Part shown: in pieces, positions 1 through 8,672 of the stretch
Layout: every line of letters begins with the position of its first letter
Position numbering within the stretch: the first letter of the stretch is position 1
Assembly (NCBI GenBank): GCA_964569695.1
Contig: CAZMUA010000007.1
Span: 1-64,000 of the forward strand
DNA length: 64,000 nt
Reading direction: 5' to 3'
From: UBA8106 sp964569695
GTDB taxonomy: Bacteria; Acidobacteriota; Vicinamibacteria; Vicinamibacterales; UBA823
The notes under the pieces: generated by a model
Database searches by the model: none
What the model was told of the DNA's origin: nothing
Seen by the model: the letters and a program-made list of their open reading frames with translations, nothing else
Position numbers and translations under genes: made by a program

Positions 1-55
1 GAACCACTGACCCCCGCCGTGTGAAGGCGATGCTCTACCACTGAGCCAAGCGCCC
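1..55 (-). tRNA. tRNA-Val (CAC anticodon), 5' portion; 3' end outside window
   Basis: Read on the minus strand from 55, the sequence starts with acceptor strand GGGCGCT, then TG, and a D arm with stem GCTC/GAGC around AGTGGTA. The anticodon arm follows, with stem TCGCC/GGCGG and seven-base loop TTCACAC, giving anticodon CAC, which reads the valine codon GTG. The window edge cuts the gene at the TTC of the T loop, so the T-arm 3' half, acceptor 3' strand and CCA state cannot be seen. The anticodon assignment follows directly from loop geometry. Confidence 0.93.
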
Positions 56-83
56 ACTCGTAAATGCTACGTACTATGTGGTA

Positions 84-593
84 TCAACGAAGTTTGCCGA
101 TAAGCAACCTGATTACATCGGCATAGTCTTGGTCAGCTTGCGCATACAAGTCGCTCACATCCAGTGCGACTTCCTGGCCACCACGATTGACACTATCGCG
201 AGGACCCTCAGTAGCCGACCCAGCCTGCAGCCCATCTGCACCAAAATCGTTCACGAAAAAACGTGCCTCGGGATCCGAAGCGCTGCTTAAATCTATGTAG
301 ACATTTTGATAGTCGCCATTGTCCAGTTTCTCACTCATAATGAGTGGCGCTGAGTACGGAGCCGAAACAGCCAACACTTGACGACCAGAAAAATAAAGAG
401 CTGCAACAAAATGGTTTTCCTTGCTCGGGTCTTGCGCAGCAATAGCACTCAACTCCTGATCGTCCATAAGTTGCTTTAACTGCTCTATTAAGGATCTAGA
501 GGTTGCGGGCTGAGCCGGTAGGACGAAGGACCCAAACAAAACAATTACGCCGACAACGAAGAGGCTTCGTAATAACTTACGACATTTTGTCAT
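84..593 (-). CDS. Hypothetical exported protein, 169 aa
   Basis: I do not recognise a family. The N-terminus has basic residues (MTKCRKLLR) followed by a hydrophobic run and an alanine-rich stretch near residues 26-30 (LPAQPA), which looks like a signal peptide, so the product is probably periplasmic or secreted. The mature part is acidic and mixed in composition, with no obvious catalytic motif and no second membrane segment. It is the last protein gene of a minus-strand series, 27 bp after the DUF948-like gene, and the tRNA-Val gene lies 28 bp further on. Function unknown; the reading frame is supported by signal-peptide architecture and tight packing. Confidence 0.6.
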   Translation of the reverse strand: MTKCRKLLRSLFVVGVIVLFGSFVLPAQPATSRSLIEQLKQLMDDQELSAIAAQDPSKENHFVAALYFSGRQVLAVSAPYSAPLIMSEKLDNGDYQNVYIDLSSASDPEARFFVNDFGADGLQAGSATEGPRDSVNRGGQEVALDVSDLYAQADQDYADVIRLLIGKLR

Positions 594-620
594 GATTACG
601 CACCTGTATCATCTTCACGA

Positions 621-950
621 TCAGCCAATGAACATTGAATCCTCGTCCTCTGTGTTACGCGCTGCAGGAGGTGGTGGTTGACTTTTTTGAAATGTCTTCT
701 TCATAGACTCAAACGCGGTCCTAAGACCTTCAATTAAGCCAAGTTCCTCTCGAGCTTGGTTAATAACTACATCTTTCATCGTATTGAGTCGCCCAACTAG
801 CGGTTTGAGTTCACGCTTAAATTCGCCAGCCAAATCATCCACCCGACGACCCAACCGCCGAACATAGAGTATGGCTCCAATCTGCAGTATGGCCATAAAG
901 GTCGTTGCGATCGCGATTATCGCTAGCAGCACAAGAGCTAAAGAAGTCAT
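621..950 (-). CDS. Small membrane-anchored DUF948-like protein
   Basis: About 109 residues. The N-terminal 30 residues form one hydrophobic segment (MTSLALVLLAIIAIATTFMAILQIG), followed by a charged, probably helical region with lysine/arginine/leucine spacing and a proline-rich, acidic tail. This is the layout of DUF948 (YtxG-type) proteins: a membrane anchor with a cytoplasmic coiled-coil-like segment of unknown role. I chose the ATG at 950 because AGGAGG lies four bases upstream; a GTG at 980 would add ten residues but has no ribosome site. It lies between uvrB and a small exported protein on the same strand. Family assignment is tentative. Confidence 0.6.
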   Translation of the reverse strand: MTSLALVLLAIIAIATTFMAILQIGAILYVRRLGRRVDDLAGEFKRELKPLVGRLNTMKDVVINQAREELGLIEGLRTAFESMKKTFQKSQPPPPAARNTEDEDSMFIG

Positions 951-1065
951 AAATCCTCCTACCGCCTCGATCTTCACCACAAATTAAAACTTCATTCAGG
1001 GACTCAAGGCAGCTACCTAACCTGCCTTATTTTCTCACAAAAACAACATGCTCGCCCAATTTCAG

Positions 1066-3102
1066 TCAGAAAGCATCAGAATGAACCACTATTCCGGCAC
1101 CTGGTAACTGGAGATTCTTGATGCGATCTCGGATCTGCGCTGCACGCTCAAACTCCAAATTGACCGCAGCAGCTTGCATTTCCGACTGTAATTCAGCAAT
1201 CTTGCCATCGAGTTCAGCTTGGCTACGAAACGATTCTCGTTCATCCTGCACTCTCGAAATGGTCACGTAATCACCTTCGTAAACTTTTCCAATTACACCA
1301 TCGATCTCCTTAATTATCGTGGTGGGTGTAATACCGTACTCCTCATTGTAGGCTTGCTGAATCTTACGACGGCGCTGAGTCTCATTTATGGCAGTTCGTA
1401 TTGACTCAGTCTCAACATCCGCATACATGATGACTCTACCATTGATATTCCTAGCTGCACGCCCTGAGGTTTGAATCAGTGAACCACTAGAACGTAAAAA
1501 CCCCTCTTTGTCAGCATCTAGAATTGCGACAAGGGACACTTCTGGAAGATCAAGACCTTCTCGTAACAAATTGATTCCAATCAATACGTCAAATACTCCT
1601 CTACGAAGATCCTTTAAAATTTCAACTCTTTCCAAGGTGTCAATATCAGAATGAAGATACCTGACTCGCACTCCGAGTTCTTGATAGTACTTTGTCAAAT
1701 CCTCAGCCATGCGTTTCGTTAGTGTTGTAACGAGACTGCGTTCACTGCAAGTAGCGCGCTGTCGAACCTCAGTCAGCAGATCATCTATCTGTCCCTTGAC
1801 CGGTCGGATTTCGATCATTGGATCAAGTAGCCCAGTAGGCCTAATAATCTGCTCCACAACAACCCCATCTGACATCGAAATCTCGTAAGGACCTGGAGTC
1901 GCAGAGACAAAAACAATTTGACCTACCTTGCTCTTCCATTCCTCAAAATTTAATGGACGGTTATCGAGAGCTGACGGAAGACGGAAGCCATAATCAACAA
2001 GAACCTCCTTGCGAGAACGATCAGACTGGTACATCCCACGCAACTGGGGCACCGTTTGGTGACTTTCGTCGACGATCGTTAATGCATCGTCAGGAAAATA
2101 GTCAAGCAATGTGGGTGGAGGTTCGCCGGGATCTCGACCAGATAGGTGTCGCGAATAGTTTTCGATGCCATGACAATATCCAATTTCCTTAATCATTTCG
2201 AGATCAAACATGGTTCTTTGATGCAACCGATGAGCCTCCGAAGTTTTGCCGACAGTCTCAAGCTTCGGTAGGCATTCGTCTAACTCTGCTTTAATCGTCT
2301 CCTGGGCTTGAACTGTTCGTTCTCTCGGAAGAACAAAATGCGACTTTGGATAGACTGCAATCTTCTGATGCTGTCTTTTTGAATGACCCGTAATCGGATC
2401 AATACTCGAAATTCCTTCTATCGCATCACCGAATAATTCAATGCGTAACGCCTCCTCATCATAGGCAGGATAAACTTCAATAACATCGCCACGAACCCTA
2501 AACGTCCCTCTTGTGAACTCATGATCATTACGCTCGTAATGAATCTCGACGAGTTTACGAAGAAGCCATTCACGCTCAACCTGTTGGCCACAGTGAAGCG
2601 GAAGCAACATATCGAAATAGGCTTCTGGAGAACCTAGACCATAAATACAAGAGACGCTTGACACAATGATTACGTCACGACGCTCGAAGAGAGAACGCGT
2701 CGCAGATAATCGCATCCGGTCGATTTGATCATTGATCGTAGCTTCCTTCTCAATGTAAGAATCAGTAGAAGGAATGTAGGCTTCGGGCTGATAGTAATCA
2801 TAGTAGCTCACGAAGTACTCAACTGCATTGTAAGGAAAGAAACGTTTAAACTCTTGGTATAACTGGGCAGCAAGCGTCTTGTTGTGAACCATAACCAAGG
2901 TAGGCCGCTTCACGCGCGCGATGCACTGTGCCATCGTGAACGTCTTACCAGAACCCGTCACACCGAGAAGCACCTGATGTGTATCACCTCTCTCAAGACC
3001 AGAGGTTAGCTCCTCAATTGCTCGTTCTTGATCTACCCCTAATTGAAAATCTGTTACTAACTGAAACTGACCATCGTTGGAATTCATTTTGTTGAAGGAC
3101 AC
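1066..3102 (-). CDS. uvrB: Excinuclease ABC subunit B
   Basis: UvrB is the damage-verifying helicase-like subunit of nucleotide excision repair. UvrA loads it onto DNA and it recruits UvrC for the dual incision. The 678-residue protein is full length. Walker A GVTGSGKT is at 47-54, the tyrosine-rich beta-hairpin segment (YYDYYQPEAYIP) follows, then a DESH Walker B box, helicase motifs ending in QTSGRAARN, and a C-terminal UVR domain (residues ~635-670) that contacts UvrC. The frame opens with GTG at 3102; an ATG five codons in (3087) is an equally plausible start, and neither has a strong ribosome site. No uvrA or uvrC is present here. Confidence 0.97.
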   Translation of the reverse strand: MSFNKMNSNDGQFQLVTDFQLGVDQERAIEELTSGLERGDTHQVLLGVTGSGKTFTMAQCIARVKRPTLVMVHNKTLAAQLYQEFKRFFPYNAVEYFVSYYDYYQPEAYIPSTDSYIEKEATINDQIDRMRLSATRSLFERRDVIIVSSVSCIYGLGSPEAYFDMLLPLHCGQQVEREWLLRKLVEIHYERNDHEFTRGTFRVRGDVIEVYPAYDEEALRIELFGDAIEGISSIDPITGHSKRQHQKIAVYPKSHFVLPRERTVQAQETIKAELDECLPKLETVGKTSEAHRLHQRTMFDLEMIKEIGYCHGIENYSRHLSGRDPGEPPPTLLDYFPDDALTIVDESHQTVPQLRGMYQSDRSRKEVLVDYGFRLPSALDNRPLNFEEWKSKVGQIVFVSATPGPYEISMSDGVVVEQIIRPTGLLDPMIEIRPVKGQIDDLLTEVRQRATCSERSLVTTLTKRMAEDLTKYYQELGVRVRYLHSDIDTLERVEILKDLRRGVFDVLIGINLLREGLDLPEVSLVAILDADKEGFLRSSGSLIQTSGRAARNINGRVIMYADVETESIRTAINETQRRRKIQQAYNEEYGITPTTIIKEIDGVIGKVYEGDYVTISRVQDERESFRSQAELDGKIAELQSEMQAAAVNLEFERAAQIRDRIKNLQLPGAGIVVHSDAF

Positions 3103-3162
3103 TAATAGGAGCAGAGGTCCAGCGCCTGAGATGTACCTGCACCATCTTAGTTTCGGAAAGGC

Positions 3163-4119
3163 TCAAAAATTCTTTTTGAAATAAGGTCCGTAGTACCCCT
3201 TGCGGGTGCGAATCTTTGCACCTTCAAGATCTGACCGTGAAGTATTCAATTTCACTTCAATCTCACGCCATCCACCATCAGTCAGGTCGTTAGTTGAGGA
3301 ATAACCAAAGGAATAACGTGAATTAAGCTCTTCTACAATACGAGCATATATCTCATCGAACGGTTCGGCCGTTAACGGCATGAATACCTCTCCTCCAGTC
3401 TGCTCAGCAAATATTCGCATCTGACGCATAAGACTAGCATTGCGAGGTCGATTCTTCAGAAAACCAATAGCGTACAATGTTACGTCTGAAGCCTTAACTA
3501 AATCGTTGACTTCGCTGAAAGACAAGTTACTTCTGGTATCTCCACCATCAGAAAACAAAACCAGTACTTTTTGACCATCTTGCCAAGAGGCACCATCCAA
3601 ATACACACCAAGGGCGTCATACAATGCCGTCCATCCTTTTGGTTTCTGTAATCTGATCCGTTCAATAAGTCTTGGAAAATTATTTTGACTATAACGTCCA
3701 ACACGAACTTCTGTGTCAAAATCAACCAAAGTTATATCCTCAGCCTTCGTAACAGTATTCAAAAACTTGATTGCAGCGGACTGTGACATCCGCAAGTCCT
3801 GTTCCATGCTGCTACTTGTGTCGAATAACAAGCCGAGGTGTAAGGGTGGTTGTGATGAATCGGGCATGTTGGCGCTACTGAAATACCGCAGTTCTTGAAA
3901 TACTCCTCCTTCATAAACCTCAAAATCATCCATCGTTAAATCGGTTACAAAGTTGTCGTTTCGGTCAATTACCGTGACGCCTAAGCGCACCAGATCCACA
4001 CCACTCGTGAAAGTTGGCTGAGCCACTAACCCTTTAGCCATTCCTAAAGTGGCCACAACCACCAGCAGTAGATGCAGAATAATAAAACGGCGTTCGAATT
4101 CTAATCGCTTAAAGGTCAA
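3163..4119 (-). CDS. Exported VWFA-domain protein (acidobacterial VWFA-related family)
   Basis: 318 residues. An N-terminal hydrophobic segment (residues ~12-33) resembles a signal peptide or anchor. A short beta domain (residues 40-82, with DLTMDDFEVYEGG) is followed by a von Willebrand factor A domain. The metal-ion-dependent adhesion site reads D100-T-S-S-S, matching DxSxS. This pre-domain plus VWFA layout is the one catalogued as the VWFA-related acidobacterial domain, many copies of which occur in Acidobacteriota; ligands are unknown. It lies 60 bp upstream of uvrB and 70 bp downstream of the patatin-like gene on the same strand. It is the best single lineage marker in the window. Confidence 0.85.
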   Translation of the reverse strand: MTFKRLEFERRFIILHLLLVVVATLGMAKGLVAQPTFTSGVDLVRLGVTVIDRNDNFVTDLTMDDFEVYEGGVFQELRYFSSANMPDSSQPPLHLGLLFDTSSSMEQDLRMSQSAAIKFLNTVTKAEDITLVDFDTEVRVGRYSQNNFPRLIERIRLQKPKGWTALYDALGVYLDGASWQDGQKVLVLFSDGGDTRSNLSFSEVNDLVKASDVTLYAIGFLKNRPRNASLMRQMRIFAEQTGGEVFMPLTAEPFDEIYARIVEELNSRYSFGYSSTNDLTDGGWREIEVKLNTSRSDLEGAKIRTRKGYYGPYFKKNF

Positions 4120-4189
4120 TTTATATCCATGCTAAAGATATAACTACATCTCTGAAAGAACATTGTCTTCCACGGGTAATCCAGCTCCC

Positions 4190-5620
4190 TTAGACTTGAA
4201 CATCAAGTCCTTCACCACTAGCACCAATGACTGGATCAATGAATTGCCGATAAGCATCTTGGTAGCCCTGATCAACCAACTCATCTAAAGTCTGCCGTCG
4301 ATCGGAGCGCTTGTCATAAGCTCCTGACATATCAAATGGCCCTAGGGGATTATGCTCCGGACGAATGAGAAACATTTCCTGAAATTGGCTTGCCTGAACT
4401 GCCACAGCATCCTGGACCGAAGCGGCCTCAATAGATGCCAAGTACTCACCAGTAAAACCTCGTAAATCTGAACGTCCTCCAGTCAGCGCATGTGGACCGG
4501 TTAATTCGGCTGCAGGCGACACCACGATAGCTTGCTCAACACCAGCATTGAGAACCTCCTCCAACACACGACCAACAGCGTCTGGTCGATCACAGGCGCG
4601 GTGTGTTTCACCACGCCACTGACTGTCAGATGCAAACGTGATCAAGTGAGGTTCAGTTAGCACTGGAAGGCTGACGGCCGAAAATAAGGCGTCGATTGCA
4701 TGATCATGGTCAGCGCCAGAAAGATCCCACGTCTCAAATATGCGACGAGCACCCTGCCTCATTGATGGATTAAAAAAGTGAGGACCGTACGCCTCGCTCA
4801 AAAGTGCGAACACTATATCGCGTCGTGCATCAATATCATGCGAAGCTACGATCAATTCTCGAAAACCTGGCTGCCCGAGATTGTCACTTAGCAATTGAAC
4901 ATAGCCGCGGCTCAATCCTTCTGTGAACGGATGACTGATTGGAGCTGCACCGCGAATTAATTTCCACAGTTCCTTAGCAAAACAGTCTCGAATCTCAGCA
5001 ACGCTAAGCAATTCACCAAACATCTTCCTCCACAGCGCACCACGGGTTCTTCGCCTCGCTCGCACCACTATGGACAACAAATAATTAATGCCTAGCGTGA
5101 CCATTAGCGCCAGAAGAATAAACACTACTACTCTCGGTAGCACTAGGGGTAGAGCCTCTGGTAAGAACACTGAGTTTACCCAGTGACTGAAGTCGTTAAT
5201 TAACCTTATTCCAGAATCAAATCCAGTATTCTTAAACACCAACGAAATTGGGTAAACGAAAGCGGTGAGGCCTAAGAGAATTAACGGCGACATAAGCACT
5301 GCCACGGCTGCCAGCAACATCCAACCAGTCACTCTGAAGATCTTTCGCCACCGATAAAATTGTCTAGCAACACCACTCATCCAAATTCCATCTTTATCCC
5401 ACAGCCGTGAACCTCCATCAATAGCTGAAAACATCGCGCTAACTGCGCCCATCCCTTGACCCGCCACAACATCGATCTTGACACCGGCTTCTTGCAGTGC
5501 TCGCAGTACACCCGCGTGATATGCACCTGCCGTTCCGCTCCCAGTCAACACAAGAGCGGTACGAAGACTGGGTGAGTATTGTTGATTCCGAACGTCTGAG
5601 GCGAGATTGGCTATAGCCAA
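4190..5620 (-). CDS. Patatin-like membrane protein with a degenerate nucleophile motif
   Basis: 476 residues. The N-terminus matches the patatin phospholipase fold: an oxyanion-like loop GSGTAGAYHAGVL (27-39) and a nucleophile-elbow position. However, the GxSxG box reads G-Q-G-M-G (54-58), so glycine replaces the catalytic serine. Two long hydrophobic segments (~residues 99-130 and ~155-190) interrupt the domain, suggesting membrane insertion. A DMSGAYD stretch near the C-terminus sits where patatins carry the catalytic aspartate. It may be a pseudoenzyme or use another residue. It lies between greA and the VWFA gene on the same strand. The fold assignment is moderately secure, activity doubtful. 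Confidence 0.72.
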   Translation of the reverse strand: MAIANLASDVRNQQYSPSLRTALVLTGSGTAGAYHAGVLRALQEAGVKIDVVAGQGMGAVSAMFSAIDGGSRLWDKDGIWMSGVARQFYRWRKIFRVTGWMLLAAVAVLMSPLILLGLTAFVYPISLVFKNTGFDSGIRLINDFSHWVNSVFLPEALPLVLPRVVVFILLALMVTLGINYLLSIVVRARRRTRGALWRKMFGELLSVAEIRDCFAKELWKLIRGAAPISHPFTEGLSRGYVQLLSDNLGQPGFRELIVASHDIDARRDIVFALLSEAYGPHFFNPSMRQGARRIFETWDLSGADHDHAIDALFSAVSLPVLTEPHLITFASDSQWRGETHRACDRPDAVGRVLEEVLNAGVEQAIVVSPAAELTGPHALTGGRSDLRGFTGEYLASIEAASVQDAVAVQASQFQEMFLIRPEHNPLGPFDMSGAYDKRSDRRQTLDELVDQGYQDAYRQFIDPVIGASGEGLDVQV

Positions 5621-5659
5621 TGTAAGAAAACCTATTGAATCAAGAAACTAGCAAAACGA

Positions 5660-6127
5660 TTATTCTTCATGAATCGTCGTAAGTTTAAGAATCTCAAATG
5701 TTCTGGTGCCACCTGGAGTCGGAACTAACACCTCATCGCCCTCTTCTTTTCCAACTAAGGCCCGTCCAATTGGCGATGATGTTGAAATCCAACCCTTACC
5801 CGGTTCGGCATCTTCAGCCATTACCAGCTGGTAAACAACTAACTCGCCATCCGCTTCCTTTAATTCCAGCGTAGACCCGAAAGCGGCTTTATCGCGAGGC
5901 AGTTTATCCAAATTCATCAATGAAATATCAGCAATTCTCTGCTTCAACATGCTGATCCGAGCATTAACGATACCCTGTCGTTCCTTCGCGGCATGATATT
6001 CAGCGTTCTCACGAAGATCGCCCAACTCCCTAGCAAACTTAATTTCCTTTGGAAGCTCGTGCTTCAACTCCCTTTCAAGAACTTGAAGCTCTTCTTGAAA
6101 TCTTTTTAATAGACGTGCTTTTATCAT
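5660..6127 (-). CDS. greA: Transcription elongation factor GreA
   Basis: GreA rescues backtracked RNA polymerase by stimulating cleavage of the nascent transcript. The protein shows the N-terminal coiled coil with the tip signature ARELGDLRENAEYHAAKERQ, which contains the acidic residues that reach the polymerase active site. A C-terminal FKBP-like domain has the STSSPIGRALVGKEEGDEV stretch typical of Gre factors. I start it at the ATG at 6127 (MIKARLLKRF, 155 aa), which matches the family length. A GTG at 6157 adds ten residues without homology. Downstream neighbours on the same strand are the patatin-like and VWFA genes. Confidence 0.95.
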   Translation of the reverse strand: MIKARLLKRFQEELQVLERELKHELPKEIKFARELGDLRENAEYHAAKERQGIVNARISMLKQRIADISLMNLDKLPRDKAAFGSTLELKEADGELVVYQLVMAEDAEPGKGWISTSSPIGRALVGKEEGDEVLVPTPGGTRTFEILKLTTIHEE

Positions 6128-6317
6128 GCAGAACCTATAGGAAATGACGCTAAGCACAACCGCGATAACGACTCGTCCACTGACTCCTAGACTAGCATAT
6201 CAATAACCTCATGGGGAGCCACGCGTACATGTATGGATATGATCAGCAAAGTTCCCTTCTGCGGTTGAGTTTTCTTGGTGAAGAATTGAACCTCTCACAT
6301 CTGCTATCCTGTGGGCG

Positions 6318-7130
6318 ATGAGGCTCATCTCAAGCCGTCAAAACGCTCTCGTTGCTTCGTACCGATCTGTGACCCGCAGGCAACGATCTAATACTGATAA
6401 TCGTATTTTTCTTGAAGGTGTCCATCTAATTGTTGAAGCAAAAACAGCTGGTCTTGCAATCCAAGAAGCAGCCTTTGACGCCGATCGCCTCAATTCAGGA
6501 GACAAAGAACTTCTCAACTTGGCAACGTTTTTGACTCAGGAGAATACACGGATCGTGAAGGTCACTAAATCCGTGATGTCAACCATCAGCCCTGTCCGCA
6601 AGCCGTCAGGTGTGGTCGCGATTGCCGAACGACCATCCGCCAACCTCGACGATCTCTTGACCAATAATCGTGCGATGTTTCTGGTTCTCATAGATATTCA
6701 AGATCCAGGTAATGTCGGCGCTATAATCAGAGCCGCCGACGGTGGTGGCGCAACAGCCGTGGTAACAGTAGGAGCAACGGCCGAGCCGTATTCCTGGAAA
6801 GCTCTACGTGCCAGCATGGGCAGCGCCTTTCGAATTCCAGTTGCTAGCCATAACAACATCAAAGATCTTGTGTTGCGCGCACGCAAGGCACAGTTAGACA
6901 TACTTGCAACCACTCCACGAGACGGAACTTCTCTATTTTCTTATACCTTTCCTTCAAATCCCTTGATACTGCTCGGAAATGAAGGTGCCGGACTTCCTCG
7001 GGAGATTGTAGAATTGGTGGACGACACAGTGTCAGTTCCTATGCAAGCCGGAGTCGAGTCCCTGAACGTGGCAGTCACTGCAGGGCTAGTCGTTTACGAA
7101 GCTTATCGTCAACGTCGAATGAATCAATGA
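6318..7130 (+). CDS. SpoU/TrmH-family RNA 2'-O-methyltransferase
   Basis: 270 residues. An N-terminal substrate-binding domain (residues 1-~100) is followed by a SPOUT catalytic domain. Motif 1 is DIQDPGNVGAIIRAAD, motif 2 is SMGSAFRIPV, and motif 3 is LLGNEGAGLP plus ESLNVAVTAGLVVYE, forming the knotted S-adenosylmethionine site. These enzymes methylate ribose 2'-OH in rRNA or tRNA; the exact target (for example a 23S rRNA site as with RlmB or TsnR types) cannot be told from sequence alone. Its stop overlaps the start of rarA as ATGA. No ribosome site is visible; a TATCCT box ends seven bases before the ATG. Confidence 0.9.
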   Translation: MRLISSRQNALVASYRSVTRRQRSNTDNRIFLEGVHLIVEAKTAGLAIQEAAFDADRLNSGDKELLNLATFLTQENTRIVKVTKSVMSTISPVRKPSGVVAIAERPSANLDDLLTNNRAMFLVLIDIQDPGNVGAIIRAADGGGATAVVTVGATAEPYSWKALRASMGSAFRIPVASHNNIKDLVLRARKAQLDILATTPRDGTSLFSYTFPSNPLILLGNEGAGLPREIVELVDDTVSVPMQAGVESLNVAVTAGLVVYEAYRQRRMNQ

Positions 7131-8488
7131 AAACCCAACACCTTTTTCAAATAGATGATGATAAACGTAAGGGAGCTTATGCGCCGCTAGCCGAACGGAT
7201 GCGTCCACGCACATTCGAAGAGTTTGTTGGTCAAACTGAAATTTTAGATACGGGACAACCATTACGGGAAGCAATTGAACGAGATGCCCTTCAATCCATC
7301 ATCCTTTGGGGTCCCCCGGGGAGCGGCAAGACAACAATTGCAAGATTGATTGCTGCTGCCAGTAAGGCACACTTTGTTGCATTCAGCGCTGTTTTGGTGG
7401 GCATCAAGGAAGTTAAGGCCGTCATGACAGCGGCAGAGGATAGGCATCGGCGATTGAATCACCGAACGATCGTCTTCATCGACGAAATTCATCGGTTCAA
7501 TAAGGCGCAACAGGATGCTTTTCTACCACGAGTGGAGTCAGGAGACATTACTCTGGTAGGTGCAACAACGGAAAATCCATCATTCGAAGTCAATTCAGCG
7601 TTGCTCTCACGATCGCGCGTCTTTGTTCTCAAACCGCTAACACAGCAACACCTCGAAACGGTCATTGCCCGAGCCATATCCGATCCCACTGATGGATTGG
7701 GTAACTGTGGTCTTGTGTTCGCTCCCGACGCACGTACTGCAATCGCACAACATGCTAACGGTGATGCTCGTGTTGCCTTAAATATACTGGACATGGCCGC
7801 AAGTGTAGCCACGTCAACTCCAAAAAGCGGTGTCCCAACACAAATCGATCGGGCATTCATCTCGACTCTCATTCAAAAGCGTGCATTACGGTACGACAAG
7901 GGTGGCGATGAACACTTCAATATAATTTCAGCACTCCATAAATCAATGCGGAATAGCGATCCTGACGCGTCGGTCTACTGGCTCGCCAGAATGCTGGAGG
8001 CGGGAGAAGACCCTTTATATATTGCGCGCCGGCTCGTGCGTTTTGCTTCTGAAGATATCGGGAACGCGGACCCCCAAGCATTGACCATCGCGATAGCAGC
8101 GAAAGATGCGGTGCATTTCATTGGCCTACCAGAGGGCAACACCGCACTCGCCCAAGCGGTAATTTATCTAGCCACAACAACAAAAAGTAATGCGGTGTAT
8201 CGCGCTTACACGCAGGCAGCACAAGATGCTCATGAACGGGTCGCTGAACCAGTGCCACTACATTTGCGTAACGCGCCAACCCAACTAATGAAGGAACTCG
8301 ATTTTGGGAAAGACTACCAGTACGCCCACCACGAAGCTGACGGTATCAGTAACATGGACTGTCTCCCACCTGGATTGATCGACCGTGTTTATTATGAACC
8401 TGCTGTCCGGGGTTATGAGGCTGAGATCAAGAAGCGATTGACGGCCTGGAAATCTCTCAAACGCAAAAAAGGTTCGAAGTCTATCTAG
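7127..8488 (+). CDS. rarA: Replication-associated recombination protein A (MgsA/WRNIP1 family ATPase)
   Basis: 453 residues, full length. This AAA+ ATPase acts at stalled or blocked replication forks. Walker A GPPGSGKT is at 62-69, Walker B FIDEIHRF, sensor GATTENPSFEVNSALLSR, then the C-terminal helical tetramerisation region with RYDKGGDEHFNIISALHKSMRNSD and YAHHEADG, all characteristic of RarA. Translation is probably coupled to the methyltransferase upstream through the ATGA overlap at 7127-7130. Its stop codon overlaps by four bases the 3' end of a small convergent gene. Confidence 0.95.
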   Translation: MKTQHLFQIDDDKRKGAYAPLAERMRPRTFEEFVGQTEILDTGQPLREAIERDALQSIILWGPPGSGKTTIARLIAAASKAHFVAFSAVLVGIKEVKAVMTAAEDRHRRLNHRTIVFIDEIHRFNKAQQDAFLPRVESGDITLVGATTENPSFEVNSALLSRSRVFVLKPLTQQHLETVIARAISDPTDGLGNCGLVFAPDARTAIAQHANGDARVALNILDMAASVATSTPKSGVPTQIDRAFISTLIQKRALRYDKGGDEHFNIISALHKSMRNSDPDASVYWLARMLEAGEDPLYIARRLVRFASEDIGNADPQALTIAIAAKDAVHFIGLPEGNTALAQAVIYLATTTKSNAVYRAYTQAAQDAHERVAEPVPLHLRNAPTQLMKELDFGKDYQYAHHEADGISNMDCLPPGLIDRVYYEPAVRGYEAEIKKRLTAWKSLKRKKGSKSI

Positions 8489-8658
8489 CGACTAGTCCTG
8501 GGTTTCACAAACAACCAGCCAACAATAAACGCCACGACACCAGCACCAAACGTTCGCGGACTTGGCCCAAGTGGACCAGCCTGAACGATCGCCATCAGCA
8601 AGACCGACATTCCAATTAACTGAAGAAAACGACCAAAGTAGTAAGCGGCCTGAAGCAT
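8485..8658 (-). CDS. Small membrane protein, 57 aa, directly downstream of mutL
   Basis: This short frame lies in the gap between rarA and mutL. It reads MLQAAYYFGRFLQLIGMSVL and continues as two hydrophobic segments (~residues 10-27 and ~38-52) separated by a loop with GPLGPSPR, ending VKPRTSR. The start is supported by AGGAGA ten bases upstream of the ATG. That ribosome site touches the mutL stop codon (TAG at 8673-8675), so translation is probably coupled to mutL. The stop overlaps the last four bases of convergent rarA. I recognise no family; the two-helix hairpin suggests an inner-membrane protein. Support comes from the ribosome site, the hydrophobic pattern and the exact fit into the gap. 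Confidence 0.6.
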   Translation of the reverse strand: MLQAAYYFGRFLQLIGMSVLLMAIVQAGPLGPSPRTFGAGVVAFIVGWLFVKPRTSR

Positions 8659-8672
8659 ATCGTCGGTATCTC

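Noticed and set aside
1006..1028. Hairpin AAGGCAG-9-CTGCCTT downstream of uvrB as a terminator
   Set aside because: On the uvrB strand no T-run follows; the T-rich side is on the opposite strand where no gene ends.
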